Below are positions 1 to 7,158 of a DNA stretch of 7,723 nt, piece after piece. A program made the position numbers and the translations under genes. Position 1 is the stretch's first letter, and each line of letters starts with the position of its first letter. The notes below the pieces were generated by a model. The model searched no databases. It worked only from the letters and a program-made list of their open reading frames with translations, and was not told where the DNA came from. Source of the stretch: JBKBXU01 sp046313675 (GTDB taxonomy: Bacteria > Bacteroidota > Bacteroidia > Cytophagales > Cytophagaceae); assembly GCA_046313675.1 (NCBI GenBank), contig JBKBXU010000233.1, positions 1 through 7,723 of the forward strand. Direction: 5' to 3'.

Positions 1-2325
1 AACCAGGCTTCTTATGCCTTAATGGACGATAGCAGAGTAATGGCATGGGGGAACGGTGCAGACGGCAGGCTTGGTAATGGAGGCAATGTCGCAAGTTTAA
101 CACCGGTCTATGTAAGAACAAGCAATTCTCCAATTACTTATTTAGATAATGTGATTCAATTAGGAGGGATGGAAAATGCCGCGGCAGCCTTGCGGGCAGA
201 TGGTACCGTATGGACTTGGGGTGATAATGGCAAGCAAGAACGAGGCTCCGGAAGTACAGCAGGTAATTTAGCCATGCAGGTAACAGGATTACCCCCAATT
301 GTAAAAATAGCCACAGGAGACTTTAACGTGTTAGCATTGGATGAAAACGGACACTTATGGACTTGGGGATCCAATGACGAGCGAAATCTCGGAGACGGTG
401 TTGGAGGACCAAGTCAGGCAGTTCCAAGACGGATAATTGCCGTCGGAGAAACTGCCCCAACCACTAACTACCTTACCGGTATAATAGATATGGCCGCCGG
501 ACAGTGGTTTAGTATGGCATTGCTGGCCGATGGACGAGTGGTTTCCTGGGGTTCGAACAGAGAATCCTCGGTTGGACATGGAGTAGCAACACATGTTGCA
601 AGATATGTCGAAGTTACCGGAGGAGGACAGCTTAATAATATAGCCTTTATCGGAGCCGGTGACGGCCATGGATTGGCGATGACCAGAGAAGGAGATCTTT
701 ATACCTGGGGATGGAATGGCAACGGGCAGCTTGGCCTTGGTAACACAACCAATTACCCACGTGCCACGCCTGTAACTACAGTTCCATTCAAGGCTCAATT
801 CCCTTGTCCGGTGGCAAATCTTGGTCCAAATGTGGTTCTTTGCAACCCTATCTCTGCAGAGTTATATGCAGGTACCCTGGGGCCTAGTTTTAAATATGAA
901 TGGTACAAAGATGGTGTTTTACTATCCAACGAAGACGATAACTACGCATTGCAAGCCTTCCTGTGGATTAATTCTCCCGGAACGTATAGAGTTGTCATTA
1001 CCGATACAGCAGCTTTTACTGTATGCAACAACTGCCCGGTGGTAGAGGATGAAGTAGTCGTTTCAACTTCTGCTGTAGCACCTATTAACAACAACTTCTG
1101 TGCTCCACCGTCAAAACAGGTAAACCTAAGAGTAGATGATCCAGGCTCTTACTTTAACTGGTATGCTGCGCCCACAGGAGGAACAGCTTTGGCAACAGGA
1201 ACTAATTCCTTTACCACTCCTCTTATTTCTGAAACAACCACGTATTATGTGGAGGACACCCGTAGTTATTCCTATACCACAGGATACAACGCCAATGGCG
1301 GTGACGGTTTGGGCTCCCTTGCAAGCGCCTGGAATAACAGCGCCTCCGGATACATGCAATTTACAGTAGAGCAACAGATTACACTTGCTTCTGTTAATGT
1401 ACGGGGAGCAGGAGGTTGTACTGGATCACTTAACCGAACTATAAACCTTACGACCACAGGAGGAGCTATTCTTCAAAGTTCCACACAACCTATGGCATGT
1501 GCCACAAACACTATTACAACCTTCCCTTTAGGATTTACCATTAACCCTGGAACTTACAGATTGGCATTTACGGCAAGCCATAACGTTCAGTATTTTGATG
1601 CAGGTGCAGCATACCCACGAGGAATTACTGGCATTATCTCTTTGACAGGAACCGGAAAATGGGATAACTCCTCAAGCAGTTTCTTTTTTGACTGGGTTAT
1701 AGAAGCGCCATCCAGCTGCGGAAGAATTCCTGTTCAGGCCATCCTAACCACTGAATGCCCGGCTCCGGTGGAATTTGTATCCTTTACAGGTAAGAAAGTC
1801 AATGAAGATAACCATCTGTTCTGGTCAACGGCAAGCGAGAAAAACAGTGCCTACTTCGAGGTTCAGAGAAGTTATGACGGTAATAGCTTTACCTCTATAG
1901 GCAAAATAAAATCTACCGGCAACTCCTCAAGGCTTATTAATTACCACTTTGTAGATAAGCATGCAGATGCCTTCCATCCTGTTTCTTACTACAGGTTAAG
2001 ACAAGTTGATTTGGATGACACTTATGAATTTAGCCCAATCATTGCTTTGGAAAACTCAGGACATCAATTATCGCTGACAGCTTATCCAAATCCGGTAGCC
2101 GGAGGCACGAAATTAAACATCCGGGCTTTATCCGTTACCGATTCAGACATTAGGTTAACGATGCACGATTTACAAGGACGAACTGTGTTTACCGATACCT
2201 ATGATCTGCATGTCGGAGTAAACGAGTATGAAATCAACACATACGGCCTGGCCAAAGGAATATACCTACTGAAGGCTCATGCCGGAGATGATGCACCTCA
2301 GGTAATCAAACTAATTATTGAATAA
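1..2325 (+). CDS. Secreted RCC1-repeat / Ig-like protein with T9SS C-terminal sorting domain (5' end missing)
   Basis: This is the 3' part of a gene for a large exported surface or secreted protein. The frame is open to base 1, and the first ATG (22) lies inside an RCC1 blade, so the true start is outside the window. Numbering from that ATG, residues 1-255 hold five RCC1-like blade signatures (WG pairs near 9, 66, 115, 176 and 229, each followed by a G/N-rich turn), which form a beta-propeller. Residues about 262-348 look like an Ig/PKD-type domain (EWYKDG, GTYRVVITD). Residues 350-413 resemble the Ig-like CHU_C-associated repeat (WYAAPTGG, TTTYYVED). Residues 414-580 are beta-rich and unassigned. 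Residues 581-680 resemble the fibronectin-like module often preceding the sorting signal (SYYRLRQVD). Residues 683-767 are a type A T9SS sorting domain (AYPNP at 687-691, KGIYLLKA near the end). Family knowledge: such proteins cross the outer membrane by T9SS and lose this domain. Ligand and role are unknown; adhesion is a guess. Confidence 0.93.
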   Translation, partial: NQASYALMDDSRVMAWGNGADGRLGNGGNVASLTPVYVRTSNSPITYLDNVIQLGGMENAAAALRADGTVWTWGDNGKQERGSGSTAGNLAMQVTGLPPIVKIATGDFNVLALDENGHLWTWGSNDERNLGDGVGGPSQAVPRRIIAVGETAPTTNYLTGIIDMAAGQWFSMALLADGRVVSWGSNRESSVGHGVATHVARYVEVTGGGQLNNIAFIGAGDGHGLAMTREGDLYTWGWNGNGQLGLGNTTNYPRATPVTTVPFKAQFPCPVANLGPNVVLCNPISAELYAGTLGPSFKYEWYKDGVLLSNEDDNYALQAFLWINSPGTYRVVITDTAAFTVCNNCPVVEDEVVVSTSAVAPINNNFCAPPSKQVNLRVDDPGSYFNWYAAPTGGTALATGTNSFTTPLISETTTYYVEDTRSYSYTTGYNANGGDGLGSLASAWNNSASGYMQFTVEQQITLASVNVRGAGGCTGSLNRTINLTTTGGAILQSSTQPMACATNTITTFPLGFTINPGTYRLAFTASHNVQYFDAGAAYPRGITGIISLTGTGKWDNSSSSFFFDWVIEAPSSCGRIPVQAILTTECPAPVEFVSFTGKKVNEDNHLFWSTASEKNSAYFEVQRSYDGNSFTSIGKIKSTGNSSRLINYHFVDKHADAFHPVSYYRLRQVDLDDTYEFSPIIALENSGHQLSLTAYPNPVAGGTKLNIRALSVTDSDIRLTMHDLQGRTVFTDTYDLHVGVNEYEINTYGLAKGIYLLKAHAGDDAPQVIKLIIE

Positions 2326-2341
2326 TATTTATACTCCCTAT

Positions 2342-2386
2342 ATAAAGAGAGACTTGTACATAAGCACAAGTCTCTCTTTATTTTTA
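2342..2386 (+). terminator. Intrinsic terminator of the RCC1/T9SS protein gene
   Basis: A perfect 16-bp inverted repeat (arms 2342-2357 and 2366-2381, core AGAGAGACTTGT) with an 8-base loop is followed by a T-rich tract at 2381-2385. It starts 16 bases after the TAA of the upstream gene, the normal place for a Rho-independent terminator. The opposite strand lacks a clean T tract after the stem, so it should act mainly on the plus strand. Confidence 0.9.
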
Positions 2387-2462
2387 CCCTTGATCAAAAC
2401 GTTAGCTTTTAGCCCGGTTACTTTTTGCGTACTTCAGGTATAAACCTATATACCATGCAATT

Positions 2463-2768
2463 ATGCTTATGCAAAAGAACCTCAGAAAAATAACCGAAGC
2501 TATTGTGTATGCAATCTTTCATCGCACCCCCTGGATAGCAAGCTTGCTGATAAACTCAGGCTTATCCATTCTATCGCACATCCAATTATGGCTCTTAAAA
2601 GCCCCCTTAAATCAGATTAAAGATATTATTTTTAGCTCTAAACTATACTTCAGGCTTTACAGGAGACATCTATCAAGAATAAGCGTGGCCATCCTTCTTA
2701 TTTCTGTTTTAAGCTGGTTTTATCTTACAAATGAGGAAGATAAGAAAGAAGAGTTTGCAGGTACCTGA
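2463..2768 (+). CDS. Uncertain 101-residue hypothetical protein
   Basis: I do not recognise this product. The ORF runs from ATG 2463 to TGA 2766-2768. Its N-terminal two thirds is basic and leucine/isoleucine-rich. A hydrophobic run at about residues 72-88 (ISVAILLISVLSWFYL) is followed by a charged tail (NEEDKKEEFAGT), so if real it could be a small tail-anchored or single-pass membrane protein. For: codon choice is not obviously unlike the neighbours (ACC, GGC, AGC and TGG occur), and the ORF fills over half the spacer. Against: there is no ribosome binding site, no family resemblance and no promoter, and composition alone could produce such an ORF. It lies behind the upstream terminator, so it would need its own promoter. 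An equally good reading is noncoding spacer. Confidence 0.3.
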   Translation: MLMQKNLRKITEAIVYAIFHRTPWIASLLINSGLSILSHIQLWLLKAPLNQIKDIIFSSKLYFRLYRRHLSRISVAILLISVLSWFYLTNEEDKKEEFAGT

Positions 2769-2898
2769 TTCATAAATACAATTAGCTCCAGAAGCTTTTT
2801 GCTCAGTCTTCAGATATTACAGAATCTGCTACTTCCTTTTATTTTACCATTCCAAAGTAAATAGCACGAAAAATCTCTCAGGTTTACTAAAAAGTTCC

Positions 2899-2906
2899 GA
2901 CATTTG
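2899..2906 (+). promoter_or_regulatory. Weak candidate -7 box of the radical SAM gene
   Basis: GACATTTG matches the Bacteroidota -7 consensus TAnnTTTG at five of six defined positions and lies only four bases before the ATG at 2911. No convincing -33 TTG box sits about 20 bases upstream. If used, the transcript would be leaderless or start inside the first codons. The call is tentative. Confidence 0.2.
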
Positions 2907-2910
2907 TACT

Positions 2911-5109
2911 ATGGACAAATCCCCTGAAGTGCTTCTGGTAACCCCGCCGTTTACTCAGCTAAACACCCCCTATCCGGCAACCATGTATCTGAAGGGCTTT
3001 CTGAATACCAAAACCATCTCATCCATACAGGCGGACCTTGGAATAGAAACAATATTTAAATTATTTTCATCAAAAGGCCTGAAAGAGCTATTTAATACAA
3101 TTGCTCCATCTAACCTTTCACCCAATAGTTCACGAATACTAAACCTTAAAAATGATTATATCAATACCATAGATGGGGTCATACGCTTTTTACAAAATAA
3201 AAACCCTACCCTGGCCTATAACATCTGCGACAGTGATTTCCTTCCCAAAGCAAGCCGCTTTGAGCAACTTGCCGACCTGGAGTGGGCATTTGGGACACTC
3301 GGCATTAACGATAAAGCCCGGCACCTGGCTACGCTGTATTTGGAAGACCTAAATGACTTTATAAAAGAAGCCATCGATCCACATTTCGGTTTTAGCCGCT
3401 ATGCCGAACGCTTGGGGCGATCTGCCACTTCGTTTGATGAATTGGAAGAAGCCCTCTCCTCTCCTCCTGGTTACATCGATCGGATTTTGCTTGACCTCCT
3501 GGATGAAAAAATCAAAGTTAACCGCTTAAAAGCTGTATGTATTTCCATCCCATTTCCGGGAAACCTCTATGGTGGCCTGCGATGTGGGCAGTTTATAAAG
3601 GCCCACTACCCTGATATAACAGTTGTAATGGGAGGTGGCTACCCGAATACGGAATTGCGCTCTCTCAGCGATCCACGGGTTTTTAAGTACATAGACTTTA
3701 TAACACTGGATGATGGAGAGAGGCCTGTATTATGTATTTATGAATACCTGAAGGGAGAACGGGACATCCAAAATCTGAAACGAACTTTTGCACTCCTGAA
3801 TGGGGAAGTTACCTTTCTGAATGGTGCCAAAGAAATGGATATCCCCTTTAGCCAGACAGGCACGCCGGATTATTCCGGTTTATTGTTGGACAAGTATTTA
3901 TCCGTAATAGAGATTGTCAATCCTATGCATCGCCTATGGAGTGACGGACGTTGGAACAAATTGACCATGGCTCATGGATGCTATTGGAAAAAATGCTCCT
4001 TTTGCGACATTTCCCTTGATTATATTAAAAATTACGAACCTGTAACGGCATCGCTTTTATGCGACCGTATGCAGGAAATGATTGAAGCGACGGGAGAAAC
4101 GGGATTCCATTTTGTGGACGAAGCGGCACCTCCGGCATTGATGCGTGAACTGGCTCTGGAAATTATAAGACGGAATATGTCTGTAACCTGGTGGGCAAAC
4201 ATTCGTTTTGAGCAACGCTTTACCTCGGACCTGTGCCGACTGTTAAAAGCATCCGGCTGCATAGCGGTGTCAGGAGGATTGGAGGTGGCTTCCGACAGGC
4301 TATTGGAGCGCATGCAAAAGGGGGTTACCGTCACGCAGGTAGCGCAAGTGGCGGCGAACTTTACCGAATCAGGGATTATGGTGCATGCCTACCTTATGTA
4401 TGGTTTTCCAACCCAAACAGCGCAGGAAACCATTGATTCTTTGGAAATGGTAAGGCAATTGTTCTTTAACAATGTGATTCAGTCAGGATTTTGGCATTTG
4501 TTTGCCATGACAGCCCATAGTCCGGTGGGATTAAATCCGGAGGCCTATGGCGTGATTCGTATCGGACCTGAAGAAGGTGCTTTTGCCAATAATGACTTAA
4601 TACATGAAGACCCTTCAGGCTGTGACCACGAAGCCTTTAGTTCCGGACTTAATAAAGCCTTGTTCAATTACATGCACGGCATCTGCTTTGATTTTCCTTT
4701 GCAGGAGTGGTTTGATTTTAAAATACCCCAAACCACTATACCGCATAATTATATAGAAAATGCCATTAACATGGGCAAAGAAACTACCATCAAAGACTCC
4801 TCCTTTGTAAAATGGCTGGGCAACACCCCTGAAACGTCTGTCTACGAGAAGCACAAAAAAGGTAAAACCTATCCCCTTATGAAGTTAAGCTTCGAAAACA
4901 AGTCCGACGCATTTACCATCAACACTACACCTGAAACAGGTGAGTGGTTAAAGAAAGTACTTGTTCGCACAAGCATGGATAGTCCTGAAAAATTGACCAT
5001 AGCTGAGCTTAAGGCTGATTATGAAAATTCAGCCTCGGATAAAACCATGCCTTTTTACAAGCTGCCTGTCTGGGGAGAATTAAGAAAAGAAGGGTTATTA
5101 ATATTGTAA
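2911..5109 (+). CDS. B12-binding-type radical SAM protein, function unknown
   Basis: This is a cytosolic iron-sulfur enzyme of the radical SAM superfamily, in the class with an N-terminal cobalamin-binding-like fold. The N-terminus (EVLLVTPPF, NTPYPATMYLKGFL) and residues 205-245 (LKAVCISIPFP, VVMGGGYPN) fit the Rossmann-like B12-binding domain, split by a helical insertion at about 40-200. No DxHxxG cobalamin-ligand motif is visible, as in many class B relatives. The radical SAM core spans roughly 350-545. The cluster cysteines are C357, C362 and C365 in HGCYWKKCSFC, giving CX4CX2C rather than the usual CX3CX2C. The core continues with SGGLEVASDRLLERMQKGVT (454-473) and YLMYGFPTQT (494-503). 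Residues about 590-732 form an unassigned C-terminal domain. The ATG at 2911 directly precedes the first core strand, which supports this start. No partner gene or substrate is visible nearby, so the reaction cannot be inferred; B12-dependent methylation is one family possibility. Confidence 0.88.
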   Translation: MDKSPEVLLVTPPFTQLNTPYPATMYLKGFLNTKTISSIQADLGIETIFKLFSSKGLKELFNTIAPSNLSPNSSRILNLKNDYINTIDGVIRFLQNKNPTLAYNICDSDFLPKASRFEQLADLEWAFGTLGINDKARHLATLYLEDLNDFIKEAIDPHFGFSRYAERLGRSATSFDELEEALSSPPGYIDRILLDLLDEKIKVNRLKAVCISIPFPGNLYGGLRCGQFIKAHYPDITVVMGGGYPNTELRSLSDPRVFKYIDFITLDDGERPVLCIYEYLKGERDIQNLKRTFALLNGEVTFLNGAKEMDIPFSQTGTPDYSGLLLDKYLSVIEIVNPMHRLWSDGRWNKLTMAHGCYWKKCSFCDISLDYIKNYEPVTASLLCDRMQEMIEATGETGFHFVDEAAPPALMRELALEIIRRNMSVTWWANIRFEQRFTSDLCRLLKASGCIAVSGGLEVASDRLLERMQKGVTVTQVAQVAANFTESGIMVHAYLMYGFPTQTAQETIDSLEMVRQLFFNNVIQSGFWHLFAMTAHSPVGLNPEAYGVIRIGPEEGAFANNDLIHEDPSGCDHEAFSSGLNKALFNYMHGICFDFPLQEWFDFKIPQTTIPHNYIENAINMGKETTIKDSSFVKWLGNTPETSVYEKHKKGKTYPLMKLSFENKSDAFTINTTPETGEWLKKVLVRTSMDSPEKLTIAELKADYENSASDKTMPFYKLPVWGELRKEGLLIL

Positions 5110-5110
5110 G

Positions 5111-6253
5111 TTAATACCCATGCAGGTTTAAATCATCGGAATTTTGCATAGGCACCTGCTTTTTCATCTTCTTCTGAATTATTTTAAAATGGTGTTCTTC
5201 TTCCTGAGACACAAAAGAAATCGCCTCACCGGGTGACTCTGCCCTTCCTGTTCTGCCAATCCTATGGACATAATCTGTTGGAGAACGTGGCAATTCATAA
5301 TTGATCACAAAAGGTAAAAAGCGGACATCAATCCCCCTGGAGGCTAAATCGGTCGCCACCAATACCCGCAACTTCCCGGATTTAAATTGCTTTAAAGCCT
5401 CTGTTCTTGCCCCCTGACTTTTTTTACTATGTATAGCGGCAGCCTCTATACCATTTTTTACCAATTTCACCACCACATGATCGGCCCGATGGGTAGAGGA
5501 AACAAAGACCAATACCTGACGCATTTCCAGGGTCTTGATCAGATACCTCAGCAGAACACCCTTCTTTTCCGGAGAAACATGGTAAGCACGCTGAGTAATC
5601 AGATCAAGATTTTGCACTTCCGAAGCAATTTCAATTTTCACCGGATCGGACAGAAACCGGTCTTTAAGAATAGTGATATCCTCATTCAAAGTTGCAGAAA
5701 AAAGTAAATTTTGGCGTTTCGAGGGAAGGAGAGAAAACACTTGATCCATTTCTTCTTTAAACCCCAGGTTCAGCATCTTATCAGCCTCATCCAAAACCAA
5801 TAGCTCAACAGAAGAAAGGCTTAGTGCATTGGAAGAAATCAGGTCCAGTAATCTTCCGGGAGTAGCGACAAGGATATCTGTACCCTGTAATTGCATCATC
5901 TGGGGATTGATCGAAACACCACCGTATACAGCCAACGATTTTATTCTCTGGGGCAGATAAGCACTAAAAGTATGAAACACTTCCACCACCTGAACCGCCA
6001 GTTCTCTTGTAGGCACCAGGACAAGGGCTTTAACATGCCTGCTCTTTTTCTCTTTTGAACTTTGAAGAAGCTGAAGCATCGGAAGCACAAAACTTGCCGT
6101 CTTCCCGGATCCCGTTTGAGCAATTCCAAAAACATCTTTTCCTGCCAAAATAACCGGTATAACTTCCTGCTGCATGGGATAAGGTTTGACGTAATTTTGC
6201 TCTTCTACAGCTTTTACTAAATGCGATAACAGGCCAAGGGAAGAAAAGGACAC
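5111..6253 (-). CDS. DEAD-box ATP-dependent RNA helicase (RhlE-like)
   Basis: This is a cytosolic ATP-driven RNA unwinding enzyme with all superfamily 2 DEAD motifs in order: Q motif (YVKPYPMQQ, Q28), Walker A AQTGSGKT (45-52), Ia PTREL (81-85), GG (111-112), Ib TPGRLLD (131-137), II DEAD (155-158), III SAT (186-188), V VLVATDLASRGIDV (297-310) and VI YVHRIGRTGR (328-337). At 380 residues it is a bare two-domain core with only a short polar tail and no long basic extension of the kind that binds rRNA in some relatives. The start is GTG at 6251-6253. An in-frame TAA seven codons upstream and the lack of any ATG between leave it as the only start that keeps the Q motif. Family roles are ribosome assembly, mRNA turnover and cold adaptation; which applies is not shown. 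It converges with the radical SAM gene with one base between stops. The AT-rich upstream spacer holds a GC-rich folded element that could lie in its leader. Confidence 0.95.
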   Translation of the reverse strand: MSFSSLGLLSHLVKAVEEQNYVKPYPMQQEVIPVILAGKDVFGIAQTGSGKTASFVLPMLQLLQSSKEKKSRHVKALVLVPTRELAVQVVEVFHTFSAYLPQRIKSLAVYGGVSINPQMMQLQGTDILVATPGRLLDLISSNALSLSSVELLVLDEADKMLNLGFKEEMDQVFSLLPSKRQNLLFSATLNEDITILKDRFLSDPVKIEIASEVQNLDLITQRAYHVSPEKKGVLLRYLIKTLEMRQVLVFVSSTHRADHVVVKLVKNGIEAAAIHSKKSQGARTEALKQFKSGKLRVLVATDLASRGIDVRFLPFVINYELPRSPTDYVHRIGRTGRAESPGEAISFVSQEEEHHFKIIQKKMKKQVPMQNSDDLNLHGY

Positions 6254-6270
6254 GGTATAAAGTTTAAGTA

Positions 6271-6289
6271 ATTAAAATAATATTAAAAT
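6271..6289. repeat. Short AT direct repeat ahead of the helicase
   Basis: ATTAAAAT occurs twice (6271-6278 and 6282-6289), 11 bases apart, about 20-35 bases upstream of the helicase GTG. The spacing is about one helical turn, so it could form a regulator site or an AT-rich promoter element. In such AT-rich DNA it may also be chance. Confidence 0.25.
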
Positions 6290-6380
6290 TAGCGAATATT
6301 TTAACACCTAACGGAATAAGAATTCTTTTTATCCTATAATAAATTTCTTTCTTTTCTGTCCCTTATAAAAAGCGTCTCTT

Positions 6381-6460
6381 CAGCTTAAAGAATTACCGTG
6401 GCAGTAAGCTGTGACCGGCCCACACGCTCAGCGGCGGTGTGGCCGGAAGGGTTTGAGCTT
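6381..6460. other. GC-rich structured element, possible RNA element or dispersed repeat
   Basis: A GC-rich island stands out in an otherwise AT-rich 261-base spacer. Its core is a hairpin pairing CCGGCC-C-ACAC (6415-6425, one bulged C) with GTGTGGCCGG (6437-6446) across an 11-base loop: ten G-C-rich pairs. Outside it, AAGCT (6406-6410) can pair with AGCTT (6456-6460) to enclose the hairpin. Alternatively AAGCTG (6406-6411) can pair with CAGCTT (6381-6386), so two exclusive folds are possible. The plus strand has no T tract after the hairpin. The minus strand reaches a TTTTT run at about 6367-6371 only after a weak AAGC/GCTT hairpin. Read on the minus strand it lies downstream of the lipoprotein gene and upstream of the helicase, so it could be a 3' UTR or terminator, a helicase leader, a separate small RNA, or a copy of an interspersed repeat. 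I cannot match it to a known RNA family. Confidence 0.4.
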
Positions 6461-6514
6461 GGGGCGTCAAAAAAAATTATTTCTCCAACCTACTTAATTT
6501 TCAGGTTAAAGATG

Positions 6515-7009
6515 CTACCGACACTGGGCTTCGAAGTTAAGAACTCCTCCTTCAGGGTTTGCATTTCTGGCAGCCTCATTTGTAGGCCGTAAATTTGCCT
6601 TTCCTTTGATATATTTAATCTGCTCCTCATTATAATCCACTTCTGAAACCTCTACGGTCGTATGACGATAAGTGGCTGTATTTCCTTCACCATCTTTGAC
6701 ATCTAAAGAAACCGAAGGCGCTTTATTAAAATGATAGTTTGTTCTATCCTGCTCATCCCGATGCCAATTCATTATAACCATATGTCCATCATTATCAGTA
6801 AACGAAGAAATCCTATAATTTTCCCCACCAGGTATTTTACCGCAACGAAGGCTCTTAAAATCAACATCGTCACCATTCCAGGATGCTTTTATAAAGGATT
6901 CCCTATTGGCATTTCCTTCCTTAACATCGGTAGAATCTCCTTCAGAACAGGAAGTTTGAGTAATTATTAATAGAAGCGAAACAAAGAAGGTTAAAAATAC
7001 TTTCATCAT
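6515..7009 (-). CDS. Putative small lipoprotein, function unknown
   Basis: This 164-residue envelope protein begins with a type II signal peptide: MMK, a hydrophobic stretch (VFLTFFVSLLLII, residues 4-16), then TQTSC with the lipidated cysteine at C21. The lipobox is weak, with Q at -3, but relaxed lipoboxes are common in Bacteroidota. The acidic stretch after the cysteine (SEGDSTD) resembles the lipoprotein export signal that sends proteins to the outer-membrane surface. The mature part is polar with alternating beta-type segments, for example ENYRISSF and HMVIMNWHRDEQ. This recalls the small beta-sandwich or lipocalin-like lipoproteins frequent in the phylum, but I cannot name a family. Two further cysteines, C56 and C163 at the extreme C-terminus, could form a disulfide joining the chain ends. 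Tandem ATG codons (7007-7009 and 7004-7006) leave a one-residue start ambiguity. A candidate promoter lies about 25 bases upstream. Confidence 0.75.
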   Translation of the reverse strand: MMKVFLTFFVSLLLIITQTSCSEGDSTDVKEGNANRESFIKASWNGDDVDFKSLRCGKIPGGENYRISSFTDNDGHMVIMNWHRDEQDRTNYHFNKAPSVSLDVKDGEGNTATYRHTTVEVSEVDYNEEQIKYIKGKANLRPTNEAARNANPEGGVLNFEAQCR

Positions 7010-7034
7010 CGAAAATTTTGGTTTTAATGTATAA

Positions 7035-7042
7035 CAAAACTA
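7035..7042 (-). promoter_or_regulatory. Candidate Bacteroidota -7 box for the lipoprotein gene
   Basis: On the minus strand this reads TAGTTTTG, matching all six defined bases of TAnnTTTG. Transcription starting a few bases downstream would give a leader of about 20 bases. The -33 region is a T-rich tract (complement of the A run at 7051-7060 and beyond) without a clear TTG at the best spacing, so the match rests on the -7 box. Confidence 0.45.
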
Positions 7043-7158
7043 TATAACTCAAAAAAAAATAAAAAGTTAAACTTCATCAACAAGCACGGCAACCGCTCCT
7101 AAAACAGCAAATAAGACCTAAAAACAAAGAAACCTTTGAACCCTAGGTAAAAAGTTAC

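Larger units (their letters stand above)
2387..2910. other. Long spacer between the terminator and the radical SAM gene
   Basis: This 524-base AT-leaning stretch contains no gene that I recognise on either strand. It holds one uncertain plus-strand ORF (2463-2768, listed separately). A 6-bp inverted repeat (GGTATA at 2437-2442, TATACC at 2449-2454) lies just ahead of that ORF. From 2769 to 2898 I see no coding signal and no strong hairpin. Confidence 0.6.

Noticed and set aside
355..798. A 147-codon open frame on the minus strand inside the RCC1 gene
   Set aside because: It lies wholly opposite a clearly coding region with RCC1 motifs; its translation has no domain features and is a shadow frame.
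2463..2768. The idea that the small ORF is a peptide substrate of the downstream radical SAM enzyme
   Set aside because: It has no leader/core layout, no Cys/Ser/Thr-rich or repeated core, no peptide-recognition domain is visible in the enzyme, and 142 bases separate the two. No evidence links them.
4032..4334. A 100-codon minus-strand frame and a 67-codon plus-strand frame (4233-4436) inside the radical SAM gene
   Set aside because: Both overlap the conserved radical SAM core in other frames and show no motif or start signal.
6441..6470. A tRNA-like T-arm string (GGGTTTGAGCTT) in the GC-rich element
   Set aside because: No acceptor stem, anticodon arm or D-arm can be built at the proper distances.
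6398..6592. A plus-strand 64-codon frame covering the GC-rich hairpin and the end of the lipoprotein gene
   Set aside because: Its first half is the folded element and its second half is antisense to the lipoprotein gene; the frame is open probably because of the GC-rich insert. It could matter only if the element is a repeat with a decayed coding origin.
7046..7078. A terminator in the A/T tract between the two small minus-strand genes
   Set aside because: The only inverted repeat (AAGTT-A-AACTT) has a one-base centre, too tight for a hairpin; the T tract on the minus strand more likely belongs to the promoter region of the lipoprotein gene.
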